Positions 9,197-16,726 are shown, numbered from the stretch's first letter. The stretch: 64,000 nt of DNA from Gimesia alba (GCF_007744675.1 NZ_CP036269.1:7571917-7635916); one strand, 5' to 3'. Made by a program: numbers and translations. The notes: generated by a model from the sequence alone, not told the origin.

Positions 9197-9859
9197 TTAA
9201 TCTTTGGGCGTTTCATCCCATGCATTCTGGAAGACTTTTTCGCCATGAACCGTGTACGGGTTCTGCATACTCTCCTGATAAACGGTGAGTCCAGCGGTCA
9301 CACAATGTGCACCAGCAAGTGCTGCATCTGCCATTTGCCGACCATTGCGAATCGCAGCTGCAATAATTTCTGAATTATATTCATGTCGCTCCAGCATCTC
9401 GGCAACTTCAAGAATAAACGTTGTTGTCGAATCGCCGTAAGTTTCTTTCCATCCAATGAACGGGCTGATAAAAGACGCACCAGCGCGGGCTGCATGCCAG
9501 GCTTGTGCAACGGAAAAAATTAATGTTGCATTCGTTCTAATTCCCCGTTTGGTCAGTTCACGAATTGCTTTAAACCCATTTTCACTGGCGCCGACTTTAA
9601 TGACAAAATTGGGAGACATTTTCGAAAGCAATAGGCCCTGTTCCACGATCTGTTCCCAATCAGTGATATGCGGATCAACCTCTACACTGACCGGTTTTTC
9701 CGTACCAGCAAACAACTCAGCAATTTCTTCAATCACTTTCAAAAAAGGCTTTCCTGAATTTTTGACATGTTTGGGATTTGTAGTAAGTCCATCCAAATCC
9801 CAATATTCTAAGCTATGTTTAATCTCATCGGTAATGGCACTATCTAGAAACAATTTCAT
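9197..9859 (-). CDS. transaldolase / fructose-6-phosphate aldolase family protein
   Basis: A 220-residue TIM-barrel aldolase, the length of the small FSA/TalC branch of transaldolases. MKLFLDSAITDEI at the N-terminus, DGLTTNP, then NFVIKVGAS with the Schiff-base lysine, TNATLIFSVAQA and ISPFIGW follow the family order. It probably acts on a sugar phosphate by Schiff-base chemistry. It lies between the sulfatase (68 bases downstream) and the divergent nagB gene, in a neighbourhood of carbohydrate enzymes. The exact substrate (fructose 6-phosphate, sedoheptulose 7-phosphate or another) cannot be read off. Confidence 0.87.
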   Translation of the reverse strand: MKLFLDSAITDEIKHSLEYWDLDGLTTNPKHVKNSGKPFLKVIEEIAELFAGTEKPVSVEVDPHITDWEQIVEQGLLLSKMSPNFVIKVGASENGFKAIRELTKRGIRTNATLIFSVAQAWHAARAGASFISPFIGWKETYGDSTTTFILEVAEMLERHEYNSEIIAAAIRNGRQMADAALAGAHCVTAGLTVYQESMQNPYTVHGEKVFQNAWDETPKD

Positions 9860-9989
9860 TACGACTTCCTTTAGTCAGGATAACTTGACTTAAAAAAACG
9901 GCGGCATTGATCGTGAAGACGAACCCAGTAGAGAGCCTTAAAAAGTTCAATACCTGTCTTATAAATTCATCTGTTTTCAATATACCATG

Positions 9990-10018
9990 TTGACATTTTG
10001 TATTATGCTAGAATACGA
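9990..10018 (+). promoter_or_regulatory. possible promoter upstream of nagB
   Basis: A perfect TTGACA (9990-9995) lies about 17 bases before an AT-rich but poor -10 candidate (10012-10018), about 40 bases before the nagB ATG. The -35 is good and the -10 matches only about three of six positions, so this is tentative. Confidence 0.3.
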
Positions 10019-10055
10019 ATTTTCAATGATGATTGAAATCCGTAAGCATTAAATC

Positions 10056-10934
10056 ATGCCTCAAAGTAGAAGTACTCTCAACACCATGCCAACTCAATTT
10101 CCCGATTATCTGAAAATCACCCGCGAGAAATTAGCGAAAGATACAGCCGTCAATCTAACCGTTGTTAAAGATATGCCGGATGTCGCTCAACACATGGCAA
10201 CAGCAATGTTGAAGGTAATCGAAGAGGCAAAACAAAAGGGGCATCCTGCAACATTGATTGTCCCAGTCGGCCCTGTTGACCAATATCCTATTCTGGCCGA
10301 AATGCTGAACGAAAAACAATACTCGATTCGAGACGTCATGCTGATCAATATGGACGAATACCTGACAGACGATGATCAATGGGTCGATATTTCCCATCCA
10401 CTCAGCTTTCGTGGATACATGAACCGCAAGTTTTATGATTTATTAAATCCGGAATTAGCGCCCTTACCGGAAAACCGGATCTGTCCTGATCCCAAGAATG
10501 TCAACATCATCCAACAGTTGATTGATCGACGGGGCGGTGTTGATGCCTGCTTTGGAGGAATTGGTATTAATGGCCACATTGCTTTTAATGAGCCTCCAGA
10601 ATCAGGGCAGAATATTTCCGCTGAAGAATTCGCAGCGCTCCCGACTCGCAACCTGGACTTAACCCGAGAAACCAGAACCATCAACTCTGTCACGGTTGGT
10701 GGCGAAATCTCGATTATTCCCTGGCGCGCTGTTACGATTGGTATGAAAGAAATTCTGGAAGCGCGAGAACAGCATTTTTACTGTAATCGACTCTGGCAGA
10801 GTTCCGTCGTTCGAAGAGTCCTGCATGGTCCTGTCACCAGTGCCTGTCCCGCCTCGCTGTTAAGAACACACTCTAATGTCTCGCTGACAGTTGCTGATTA
10901 TGTAGCCGAACTTCCAGACATTCGACTTCGCTAG
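10056..10934 (+). CDS. nagB: glucosamine-6-phosphate deaminase-like protein
   Basis: A 292-residue protein of the NagB isomerase/deaminase family, converting glucosamine 6-phosphate to fructose 6-phosphate and ammonia. Visible motifs are INMDEYL, where Asp is the enolisation base, and GIGINGHIAFNEPP, with the active-site His and Glu. The Asn before Gly-His replaces the Asp of the E. coli enzyme; Bacillus-type NagB also has Asn there. It is slightly longer than typical NagB (about 240-270); an internal Met 30 bases in (10086) is an alternative start. The PIG-L deacetylase gene follows 39 bases downstream, giving a plausible GlcNAc-derivative deacetylase/deaminase pair. Confidence 0.85.
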   Translation: MPQSRSTLNTMPTQFPDYLKITREKLAKDTAVNLTVVKDMPDVAQHMATAMLKVIEEAKQKGHPATLIVPVGPVDQYPILAEMLNEKQYSIRDVMLINMDEYLTDDDQWVDISHPLSFRGYMNRKFYDLLNPELAPLPENRICPDPKNVNIIQQLIDRRGGVDACFGGIGINGHIAFNEPPESGQNISAEEFAALPTRNLDLTRETRTINSVTVGGEISIIPWRAVTIGMKEILEAREQHFYCNRLWQSSVVRRVLHGPVTSACPASLLRTHSNVSLTVADYVAELPDIRLR

Positions 10935-10973
10935 TTCAAACTTACTTCATTTATAATTAAGTTCTTTCAAATA

Positions 10974-11684
10974 ATGAAACTAAACTTCGAACAAGAACGT
11001 CTTCTGGCAGTCGTCGCTCATCCTGATGACGCAGAATTATTGTGCGCGGGGACTTTAGCACGGGCTCACCAGGAGGGAGCAGCTGTTGGAATTTGTGTGC
11101 TTTGCCAGGGAGATAAAGGGCAGCCGGAGCCTCCCATTCAAAATCTAGCTGAAGTCCGACAGCAGGAAATGCATTCGGCGGCAAAGTTATTGGGCGCAGA
11201 TCTCTTTTTTGGTGATAATCCAGACGGCGCCCTGTTTGACAGTCTCGAACGGAGGCGGCAGTTGACGGAAATCATTCGACAATTTTCTCCAACTCTCGTA
11301 CTAGCTCATTCACAATCAGACTATCACGCTGATCACCGTGCCTCCTCAGTCATCACAGAAGCAGCAACCTGGTTTAGTGCCTCTGCAGGTAACCAGACAC
11401 AAACACCGGCATTGAAACAACCACCGGTGCTCTGGTGGATGGACACTGTCAACATGACACAATTTGAACCTCACTTCTACATTGATGTGAGCGAGTACGT
11501 CGACACGAAACTGGCGATGCTCGACTGCCATCAGAGCCAACTGCAACGTGGCAAAGACACCAGTTTTTCCCCTTTACGAGACTTGATGCTTCAACAGTGC
11601 TCTGCCCGGGGCACACAATCTGGTGTTTCCGCCGCTGAAGCCTTTCAAAGCCATACAGCCTGGAAACGATGTGCTGCCTGGTGA
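10974..11684 (+). CDS. PIG-L/LmbE family deacetylase
   Basis: A 236-residue zinc-dependent N-deacetylase of the PIG-L/LmbE family (GlcNAc-PI, MshB and BshB relatives). The N-terminal AVVAHPDDAELLCAGTLAR carries the HPDD metal/catalytic motif, and HSQSDYHADHRASS carries the second histidine motif. It has no signal peptide, so it is probably cytoplasmic. It follows nagB closely on the same strand, which suggests removal of N-acetyl from an amino sugar before deamination. A role in low-molecular-weight thiol synthesis (BshB-like) is the main alternative. It converges with the accessory cassette, whose last gene ends 28 bases away. Confidence 0.88.
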   Translation: MKLNFEQERLLAVVAHPDDAELLCAGTLARAHQEGAAVGICVLCQGDKGQPEPPIQNLAEVRQQEMHSAAKLLGADLFFGDNPDGALFDSLERRRQLTEIIRQFSPTLVLAHSQSDYHADHRASSVITEAATWFSASAGNQTQTPALKQPPVLWWMDTVNMTQFEPHFYIDVSEYVDTKLAMLDCHQSQLQRGKDTSFSPLRDLMLQQCSARGTQSGVSAAEAFQSHTAWKRCAAW

Positions 11685-11711
11685 GTATTCGTGAGCAAGC
11701 CTGCATAGAGC

Positions 11712-12830
11712 TTAGAGCAAGCCAAAGCGTCTTGCCTCGTTCCTTCGCCTTGGACCAACATAGAAAAAACTGGCGGTTACTCGACCGGAGCTGGATGATA
11801 TTTGACGCATGCGCTTTTGTTCGAAACCCACTTGTCGATGCACTGTTGATGGCGCACGGATCATTTTCCAGAGTTTTGATTTCGCCCGATGACGAATCAT
11901 TGCGGGATGTCCCGTGATACTGGTATACGCTTTTTTGCAACAATAGAGAGAAGCCACATATTCACTCAACGCATTCCCGATCCCCGCTCCTTGAAAATCC
12001 GGAAGGCAGACCGTCCGATGTTCTCTGAACGAAGGGGACGTTTTATGCGGAAAATGAATGACCGCCGTGAAGGCAGCGGGCTGTCCTTCAACCAGCGCTA
12101 GAAAACAGTTCGCTGACTGTTGAATCGTTGAATCTAAATAGTGATATTTGCGGAAAAGTTCCCACGCACTTCGATGCACGTTAATGATTTCAAGTGAGAT
12201 CGAGGGCCGCCGTTGCCTTTCGCACCTCCATTGAAATTCGTCACTCGCAGGCTGATAAATCCAGTCGGGATCAAGCCAGTCAATGATATCATAATGACAG
12301 GCAACTGCGACAAATCTCTGTTGTCGTTTGCGGATAGTTTTTGCCACAGCACAGCTGCCAATTTTGGCCACACTCCGATCCACTACTGACGTAAATTCAT
12401 CAATCACGGATAATTCAGGCTGTTCTGCCAAAGCCCTGGCAAGCGTAACCCTGAACTGCTCGCCGTTGGATAGTACATGATAGGGTCTTAACCAACTTGG
12501 TGGAGAGGAGAATCCAACTGAAGAGAGCAGGGCGGTGATCTCTTTGATTCCCATCTCTTTGGGAAAAGCGTCGACAATGCTTTTCCTTTGATACCAGTTG
12601 AAGTGATCAACAAATTCATTTTTAAACAATTCTCTGGCAATGGTCGTCTTGCCACACCCGGAAGGGCCTACAATCAATCCGATATTCCAGTCATGCTGTT
12701 CCAGAGGAAGCTCGACCGCCCACTCCACTCGACTTTTCGTTTCAGCAGAAAGGCCGAACATTCCTTCCAGCTGAATGACCCGTGGACTGCGGATCACTCG
12801 CGATTCTTTTACGAGATCCACGCGCGACAT
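11712..12830 (-). CDS. ABC-type ATPase fused to a GNAT domain
   Basis: A 372-residue two-domain protein. Residues 20-200 form an ABC ATPase: Walker A GPSGCGKT (55-62), signature LSNGEQ (120-125), Walker B ending SVIDEF with Asp144 and Glu145, and switch His179 in VACHYD. Residues 215-345 look like a GNAT acyltransferase, with WELFRKYHYLD, FTAVIHFPH, and the acyl-CoA-binding turn CLPDFQGAGIGNALSE (275-290). There is no membrane domain, so this is not a transporter; the ATPase is closer to soluble DNA-associated ABC proteins. The start overlaps the end of the ParB-like gene by 22 bases, so the two are probably translated together. GNAT acylation of a base or protein is inferred, not shown. Confidence 0.8.
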   Translation of the reverse strand: MSRVDLVKESRVIRSPRVIQLEGMFGLSAETKSRVEWAVELPLEQHDWNIGLIVGPSGCGKTTIARELFKNEFVDHFNWYQRKSIVDAFPKEMGIKEITALLSSVGFSSPPSWLRPYHVLSNGEQFRVTLARALAEQPELSVIDEFTSVVDRSVAKIGSCAVAKTIRKRQQRFVAVACHYDIIDWLDPDWIYQPASDEFQWRCERQRRPSISLEIINVHRSAWELFRKYHYLDSTIQQSANCFLALVEGQPAAFTAVIHFPHKTSPSFREHRTVCLPDFQGAGIGNALSEYVASLYCCKKAYTSITGHPAMIRHRAKSKLWKMIRAPSTVHRQVGFEQKRMRQISSSSGRVTASFFYVGPRRRNEARRFGLL

Positions 12831-13366
12831 TGTAGACCCTCTTTTTTAAAGCGGTTCAGCAGCGCAACCTGTTCGGATTCTGACTGGCAATCTATCAGCA
12901 CGCTAAAAGAGTCCCTCAAAAGATGCGATTCGTCTTCTCCGTTACTCTCATCCAGCAATCCGGACATGTTACTCGATAGTTGATTCAGTAGTTCCTGGAG
13001 GTCTTCGGATACAGCCGGAATCGAATTGATCAGGCGATCCAGTGCATCTTGATCGGTATTTGCCATTGATGTCACAGAATCGAAAGTCGCCAGAAGTTTG
13101 TTCGCTTCTGATTTTGTCACATCTAAGATCAAACAGGGTACTTTTTCCTCTTCCGCGATCTCCGCCCGCAAATGGCCGTCGATCAATTCGTAGGTTCCAT
13201 TATTACATTCTCGGACCAGGCAAGCGGAAGCGAACCCCACCTCTTTCAGAATGGCGCGTAAGGCAGCATGCTGAGGTTCAGAATGAATTCGCCAGTTCTT
13301 CGTATTCCGCTTGAGAAGCGAAGCTTTGATGCGTCTGAAGCTTTTAATGCGATCTTTTAATTTCAT
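12809..13366 (-). CDS. ParB/Srx-fold protein
   Basis: A 185-residue protein whose first 110 residues match the ParB N-terminal (ParB/sulfiredoxin) fold: SLLKRNTKNWRIHSEPQ, then LVRECNNGTYELIDGHLRAEIA with the GHLR motif corresponding to the nucleotide-binding GERR box of ParB. KVPCLILDVTKSEANKLLAT follows. There is no ParB-type HTH, so it is not a chromosome partition protein. The C-terminal half is helical and acidic and may hold partners. ParB-fold proteins without HTH are common in phages and mobile elements. It precedes and overlaps the ABC-GNAT gene, hinting at a joint complex. Confidence 0.82.
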   Translation of the reverse strand: MKLKDRIKSFRRIKASLLKRNTKNWRIHSEPQHAALRAILKEVGFASACLVRECNNGTYELIDGHLRAEIAEEEKVPCLILDVTKSEANKLLATFDSVTSMANTDQDALDRLINSIPAVSEDLQELLNQLSSNMSGLLDESNGEDESHLLRDSFSVLIDCQSESEQVALLNRFKKEGLQCRAWIS

Positions 13367-13384
13367 TTTTCAGTCCGAATTCGT

Positions 13385-13645
13385 TTACATACAATCCAGA
13401 CAACGGTTCGCCCCGTAGCGTTGTCGAATTTGATCTTTGTGATAATCGCCTTTAAAAATAGGTGTGCCGCAACGGGCACAAGAAGAGATCGGCTCATGTT
13501 TCACCAGCACAGAACTGACGACCAGATCAGGAAATTCAGCTTCCACCAGTTTCGCCGCCAGCACATGCGTCTGTGCTTCTCGATCAAGGCGTTTGACAGG
13601 TCGTTGATTTTTTTCTTGTGCTAGATAAACGATAAAATGAGGCAT
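13385..13645 (-). CDS. small protein with C-terminal zinc knuckles
   Basis: An 86-residue protein. The N-terminal half is mixed alpha/beta (MPHFIVYLAQEKNQRPVKRL); the C-terminal half has CARC and a final CLDC separated by about 28 residues, a probable zinc-binding pair. AGGA lies eight bases before the ATG (AAAAGGAACACAAA), a clear ribosome binding site. It sits between the small glycine-rich gene and the ParB-like gene and ends 18 bases before the latter. No family recognised. Confidence 0.7.
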   Translation of the reverse strand: MPHFIVYLAQEKNQRPVKRLDREAQTHVLAAKLVEAEFPDLVVSSVLVKHEPISSCARCGTPIFKGDYHKDQIRQRYGANRCLDCM

Positions 13646-13772
13646 TTTGTGTTCCTTTTAGTTCTCGACCGTTTGTTTCAAAACAACATTCATGGATCAT
13701 TCTAAAAAGAATTCAACGTTTGTCTTGGGGTGCATCCAGGCACCAATGCTCAATCAGAACCGAAAGACAGCC

Positions 13773-14078
13773 TCATTTCTCAAGCCCTATCTCATATTGA
13801 GTATCGGTATCGATTGGCGGATCTGCCGGTGTTACTGGTGCTGGTTTGTTTTTCAATGCGTCCGCAATTAACCATCCTGCCACTGGTGCACCGATACCCG
13901 TGCTCAACAGCCCTGCAGCAATGCCAAACTTTGCGATTGTGCCTAACGCGCTGCCGGTCTTCGCTGGTTGCAAATACTGGTGAATCACGCTGTTATCATC
14001 CCCGATGTGCATATCTTCGCCCTCTGGACGATTATTTTCTGTGACTTCCTTTCCAAGTAGTTTCTCCCGAGTTGCCAT
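13773..14078 (-). CDS. small protein with glycine/alanine-rich hydrophobic segment
   Basis: From the ATG at 14078 the product is 101 residues: a polar N-terminus (MATREKLLGKEVTENNRPEG), then a Gly/Ala-rich hydrophobic stretch (IAKFGIAAGLLSTGIGAPVAGWLIADAL) and a Pro/Asp-rich tail. An in-frame ATG at 14201 would give 142 residues but would overlap the preceding gene by about 100 bases, so the shorter form, starting 19 bases after that gene's stop, is preferred. The hydrophobic stretch could insert in a membrane or pack as a phage structural segment. No known family. Confidence 0.6.
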   Translation of the reverse strand: MATREKLLGKEVTENNRPEGEDMHIGDDNSVIHQYLQPAKTGSALGTIAKFGIAAGLLSTGIGAPVAGWLIADALKNKPAPVTPADPPIDTDTQYEIGLEK

Positions 14079-14097
14079 TATCAGCGAATCCACGTTG

Positions 14098-14337
14098 TCA
14101 AACCGTCTCGCTGCCTGCCTCAGGTTCTCCGCTCGCTCCCCCACTTTCACGCTCCAAAAGTGTTTCGCTATCCTCTCCTTCCAGTTCAGTTCCGCTGTCA
14201 TCGTCGCTCCCCCAAGATTGAACAAGCTCGCCGAACGTTCCGTTCTGAAACGCCCGGTCAAGCTCGTTGTTATGTTCGATCAGGCTGTTGTGAAACTCGT
14301 TTGATTGCCTGATCAGTTCTTCCAGTGGGTCAACCAT
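14098..14337 (-). CDS. small acidic protein
   Basis: A 79-residue protein with a helical N-terminal half (MVDPLEELIRQSNEFHNSLI) and a strongly acidic Gly/Ser/Glu tail. Its ATG overlaps the stop of the previous gene by one base (TAATG), typical of translational coupling in phage-like operons. No motif recognised. An acidic low-complexity tail of this sort appears in phage scaffold or head-accessory proteins, but that is only suggestive. Confidence 0.6.
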   Translation of the reverse strand: MVDPLEELIRQSNEFHNSLIEHNNELDRAFQNGTFGELVQSWGSDDDSGTELEGEDSETLLERESGGASGEPEAGSETV

Positions 14338-14606
14338 TACGCTGCTGCTGGACCACCAGGATTAACCTTGGACTGCACTTCGCGAATACCAACGGCTTCA
14401 TCCAGCGTCACCATGCGTTTGTTTTCCAGGTAATCGTAGTCAACGACCTTTTGAACGGTCACGAAGTTGTTTTGAGCAACGGTTCCCGTTTGCATGAGTT
14501 GCGTCAACATGTGGTTGGCTACATTGTCAGATAAATCCACAGCCATCTCCTGTTCTCCTTCGTCCTGTATAGGGACTTCAACATCTAAAATTCCGCCGTC
14601 CGGCAT
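14337..14606 (-). CDS. small helical protein
   Basis: An 89-residue protein. A short acidic N-terminal section leads to predicted helices (VDLSDNVANHMLTQLMQTG and a following Val/Asp/Tyr-rich stretch) and a Gly/Pro/Ala tail. No signal peptide or Cys pair. It starts with TAATG overlap on the protease stop codon, and GAGG lies seven bases before the ATG, so it is coupled to its neighbours at both ends. No recognised family. Confidence 0.62.
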   Translation of the reverse strand: MPDGGILDVEVPIQDEGEQEMAVDLSDNVANHMLTQLMQTGTVAQNNFVTVQKVVDYDYLENKRMVTLDEAVGIREVQSKVNPGGPAAA

Positions 14607-15457
14607 TACTTAGCCTCACTTTGTTTAACGGCCTTAAAACGAAGCTTGATGGGATCACCAAGCGGGTAGGCTTGTTTTGCAACTGGCTCCCCGTCCGCAC
14701 CAATAATCCAGACCGGGATTTGTGTTTTATTCAGCTTGTCGATCTCGGCTTTCAGTTTGCCGATTTCCACTTCCAACACTGCGATTTGATCACCGTTATC
14801 AGGGATCGGCAGCACAGGAAAAGGCCCTGGATTCACTGATGGGGGGCAGTTGCAGCAGGGTAACCTTCCGTAAATACTCACCACTTTACGCCGGATCAGA
14901 ACGCTATCTGTGTAGATGGTGTTCTGGGTATCGTGCCCCTTGATAATACCAACGACTTGCCCATTCACGAGGATCGGACCACCTGAATCTCCCTTGGCGA
15001 CCACCTTTGAGAAGTAGCGGCCACCTCTGTTAACTTGGATCTTTGCCCGCAGGGAACGCAGGTTATAGATGCCGTTTGAATAACCGTAGGCAACGGCCTC
15101 TACCCCATGAGTTGGCTGCCTCTCTGCAAGACTGAAACACTTTGGTCCATTGATGTTCGCGGTTTCGACAATCGCATAATCAATGCTTCCCTGGTATTCC
15201 TTGTGAACAACCCGAGCACCCCACCATTTACCGCCATAGCCAATATGAACTGTCTTGGCATTATTCAAATTATGAGCTGCGGTGATGTAAACAGATCGGT
15301 CTTTGATGTTACCGATATAAGCACAAGCTCCGATTCCAATGAGTTGACGACACCCAATTGGCGTGCATTCCGTTTCAGTCGTTCGAACTGCCAACGCCTG
15401 AGCCTGCACAACGGACGTTATCAGCAGTACAAAAAGAATTGTGATTGTTTTTACCAT
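14606..15457 (-). CDS. secreted trypsin-like serine protease
   Basis: A 283-residue exported protease. Residues 1-22 form a signal peptide ending near VQAQALA. The catalytic triad of the chymotrypsin fold is visible: His62 in YITAAHN, Asp93 in SIDYAIVE and Ser158 in KGDSGGPI. Cys pairs before His62 and after the domain (LPCCNCPPS) may form disulfides. Residues 225-245 are a short coiled coil and the end is a small beta segment (IPVWIIGADGEPVAKQAYPL). It overlaps the PLA2-like gene by seven bases. Proteases linked to a holin-like and a lipase-like gene suggest release from, or attack on, an envelope. Confidence 0.85.
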   Translation of the reverse strand: MVKTITILFVLLITSVVQAQALAVRTTETECTPIGCRQLIGIGACAYIGNIKDRSVYITAAHNLNNAKTVHIGYGGKWWGARVVHKEYQGSIDYAIVETANINGPKCFSLAERQPTHGVEAVAYGYSNGIYNLRSLRAKIQVNRGGRYFSKVVAKGDSGGPILVNGQVVGIIKGHDTQNTIYTDSVLIRRKVVSIYGRLPCCNCPPSVNPGPFPVLPIPDNGDQIAVLEVEIGKLKAEIDKLNKTQIPVWIIGADGEPVAKQAYPLGDPIKLRFKAVKQSEAK

Positions 15458-15828
15458 TTGATATACCTGTCAAAAAATAACAACACATAGTGCCAAGGAT
15501 TGAGTGGCACTTTCCCCTCTGCCCAGTTAAACGCCGCGACCCCAAATAGCCGCACACGACGGTAGTAAACATTCGCCATGAATTTCCCCAGATCACAGCG
15601 CCTCAAATTTCGATAGAACGACGCGTCGGCCAAGGCTCTATCTTTTTTGCAGCCTCCCCGCTGGTATGCGAAGTCATGCCAGTGGCAAGCAGGCCTGATA
15701 TCCACGCCGCCCCACTGATCAGGTGAGAAATTACACCCGTTCGAAATGAAGTAATCCGGCGGCTCCGGACCTTCCATGAGCTCGATTAGTTTTTGAGGCA
15801 GGTCTGCTGTTTTAAACTCATTCATCAA
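15451..15828 (-). CDS. phospholipase A2-like protein
   Basis: A 125-residue protein with a PLA2-type core. RPACHWHDFAYQRGG holds the His51-Asp52 pair; ADASFYRNLRRC follows with Asp68 and Cys78, the order seen in prokaryotic secreted PLA2 (Cys-x-x-His-Asp ... Asp). NGCNFSPDQWGG upstream would be the calcium-loop area. The fold normally cleaves the sn-2 ester of phospholipids with calcium. No signal peptide is present, so exit may depend on the holin-like partner or on particle packaging, as with the PLA2 of parvovirus capsids. Its ATG overlaps the holin-like stop codon by four bases (ATGA). Confidence 0.78.
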   Translation of the reverse strand: MMNEFKTADLPQKLIELMEGPEPPDYFISNGCNFSPDQWGGVDIRPACHWHDFAYQRGGCKKDRALADASFYRNLRRCDLGKFMANVYYRRVRLFGVAAFNWAEGKVPLNPWHYVLLFFDRYIKW

Positions 15829-16070
15829 TTTTCCCCGAATACTCTGTCTTCTAAACGGCTGATTCGTCTTTCATGCGAGTTAACCATTTCAATGAGTAGC
15901 TCTTTATTGGCATCCAGCTTTTCATCAATTTCGATGAGTTGATGACCATGTTCCACCAGTGTCTTCGCTGTCCAGGTAATGGCTCCCACTCCACCCGCTA
16001 TGATGGGAGAGAAAATACAAGCAATAACCCATGCTGGAATGAATAATCCTTTTCGAACGGTTTCAGGCAT
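15825..16070 (-). CDS. holin-like small membrane protein with coiled coil
   Basis: An 81-residue protein: short basic start, one hydrophobic helix (IPAWVIACIFSPIIAGGVGAI, about 11-32), then a polar helix with heptads to the end (IDEKLDANKELL and RISRLEDRVF). Size and layout match single-pass phage holin or spanin-like proteins, although these families diverge so fast that only the topology supports the call. It is the first gene of the cassette; upstream DNA to 16160 should hold its promoter. Confidence 0.68.
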   Translation of the reverse strand: MPETVRKGLFIPAWVIACIFSPIIAGGVGAITWTAKTLVEHGHQLIEIDEKLDANKELLIEMVNSHERRISRLEDRVFGEN

Positions 16071-16160
16071 TTTGGTCTCAATGTAATTAGAAGAAGAAGT
16101 GATTGATGTCTGTCGCTACTAATCCTCGCGAATGGCGTGAGTGGCTCAATATAAAATTAC

Positions 16161-16200
16161 GTAAAAAAACACCTGGCGTTACTCAGAACGACAGGTGTTG
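16161..16200 (-). terminator. rho-independent terminator
   Basis: On the minus strand AACACCTG (16192-16199 read in reverse) pairs with CAGGTGTT (16168-16175) around a 16-base loop, followed by a run of seven T. It ends the leftward transcript of 16272-16613 and separates it from the accessory cassette at 16070 and below. Confidence 0.8.
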
Positions 16201-16271
16201 AAAAATCAGTAGATGTGGTGATCCTGATCAGGCAGAAATCAGGAAGCTTCAGAGAGAAAACGAAATTAGAT

Positions 16272-16613
16272 TTATTGTTTATTTAATGGGAATTCACTGA
16301 TCGGAAGCTGTTTGCTTTTTACTTCAAGCAGTCTTCTCCAACCGCTGCTGACCAGTTTTTCTCGCAGTAGGGCTTCAGATGAATCAAGCTCGCGTTTATC
16401 AAACGGCCCTTCTACAAGCATTGGCTCGAAGTTATCATCAACGATAAACTGAGCCAGGACAGGATTGCACCTGATATGGTGCTCGGGTTGTGCTTGCAAT
16501 TCATCCTCGCGCACTTCACCAATGATGTATCGCAGGTAGAGGCCGCTGTCCTCGATATTCTCTACTTCAAGGCCGCAGACCACACACAGATATCCCTGGT
16601 CACATTTTGCCAT
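16272..16613 (-). CDS. small hypothetical protein with Cys motif
   Basis: A 113-residue protein from the ATG at 16613 (a GTG nine bases earlier is possible). CDQGYLCVVCG at the start gives three closely spaced cysteines, perhaps with HHIRCNP making a zinc site. The rest is acidic and helical with no signal peptide or membrane helix. It is followed by a strong terminator, so it is a single-gene unit and apparently not part of the accessory cassette. No family recognised. Confidence 0.65.
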   Translation of the reverse strand: MAKCDQGYLCVVCGLEVENIEDSGLYLRYIIGEVREDELQAQPEHHIRCNPVLAQFIVDDNFEPMLVEGPFDKRELDSSEALLREKLVSSGWRRLLEVKSKQLPISEFPLNKQ

Positions 16614-16726
16614 TGTGCTCACTTACAAATTCATAATCACTGGAAACGATCCATTCCGACCGTAATTGATTTTCCATGACATCTGTAAGGATTCTAGCCG
16701 GGGATCGGGTGTCTGGCGAATCAGGA

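Larger units (their letters stand above)
11712..16070 (-). mobile_element. prophage-like remnant or accessory cassette
   Basis: Nine leftward genes, with six overlapping junctions, stand between chromosomal metabolic genes. In transcription order: holin-like protein, PLA2-like protein, trypsin-like protease, three small acidic or glycine-rich proteins, a small zinc-binding protein, ParB-like protein and an ABC-GNAT fusion. The mix of membrane protein, lipase, protease and ParB is typical of phage or mobile DNA rather than core metabolism. I find no integrase, transposase, terminase, portal or capsid gene and no obvious flanking direct repeat. The boundaries given are simply those of the genes. 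A decayed prophage is the leading reading; a stand-alone conflict cassette is the alternative. Confidence 0.55.

Noticed and set aside
9990-10018. Clean sigma-70 promoter before nagB
   Set aside because: The -35 is perfect but the -10 is weak, so it is listed at low confidence and not treated as a finding.
14337-14606. Possible R-body RebB-like ('killing trait') small protein
   Set aside because: The pattern of a small helical protein was considered, but the RebB phrases (such as ALGNLYQ) are absent.
11684-16141. Flanking direct repeats (att sites) of the accessory cassette
   Set aside because: I compared the sequence beside 11684 and beyond 16070 and found no matching repeat of useful length.
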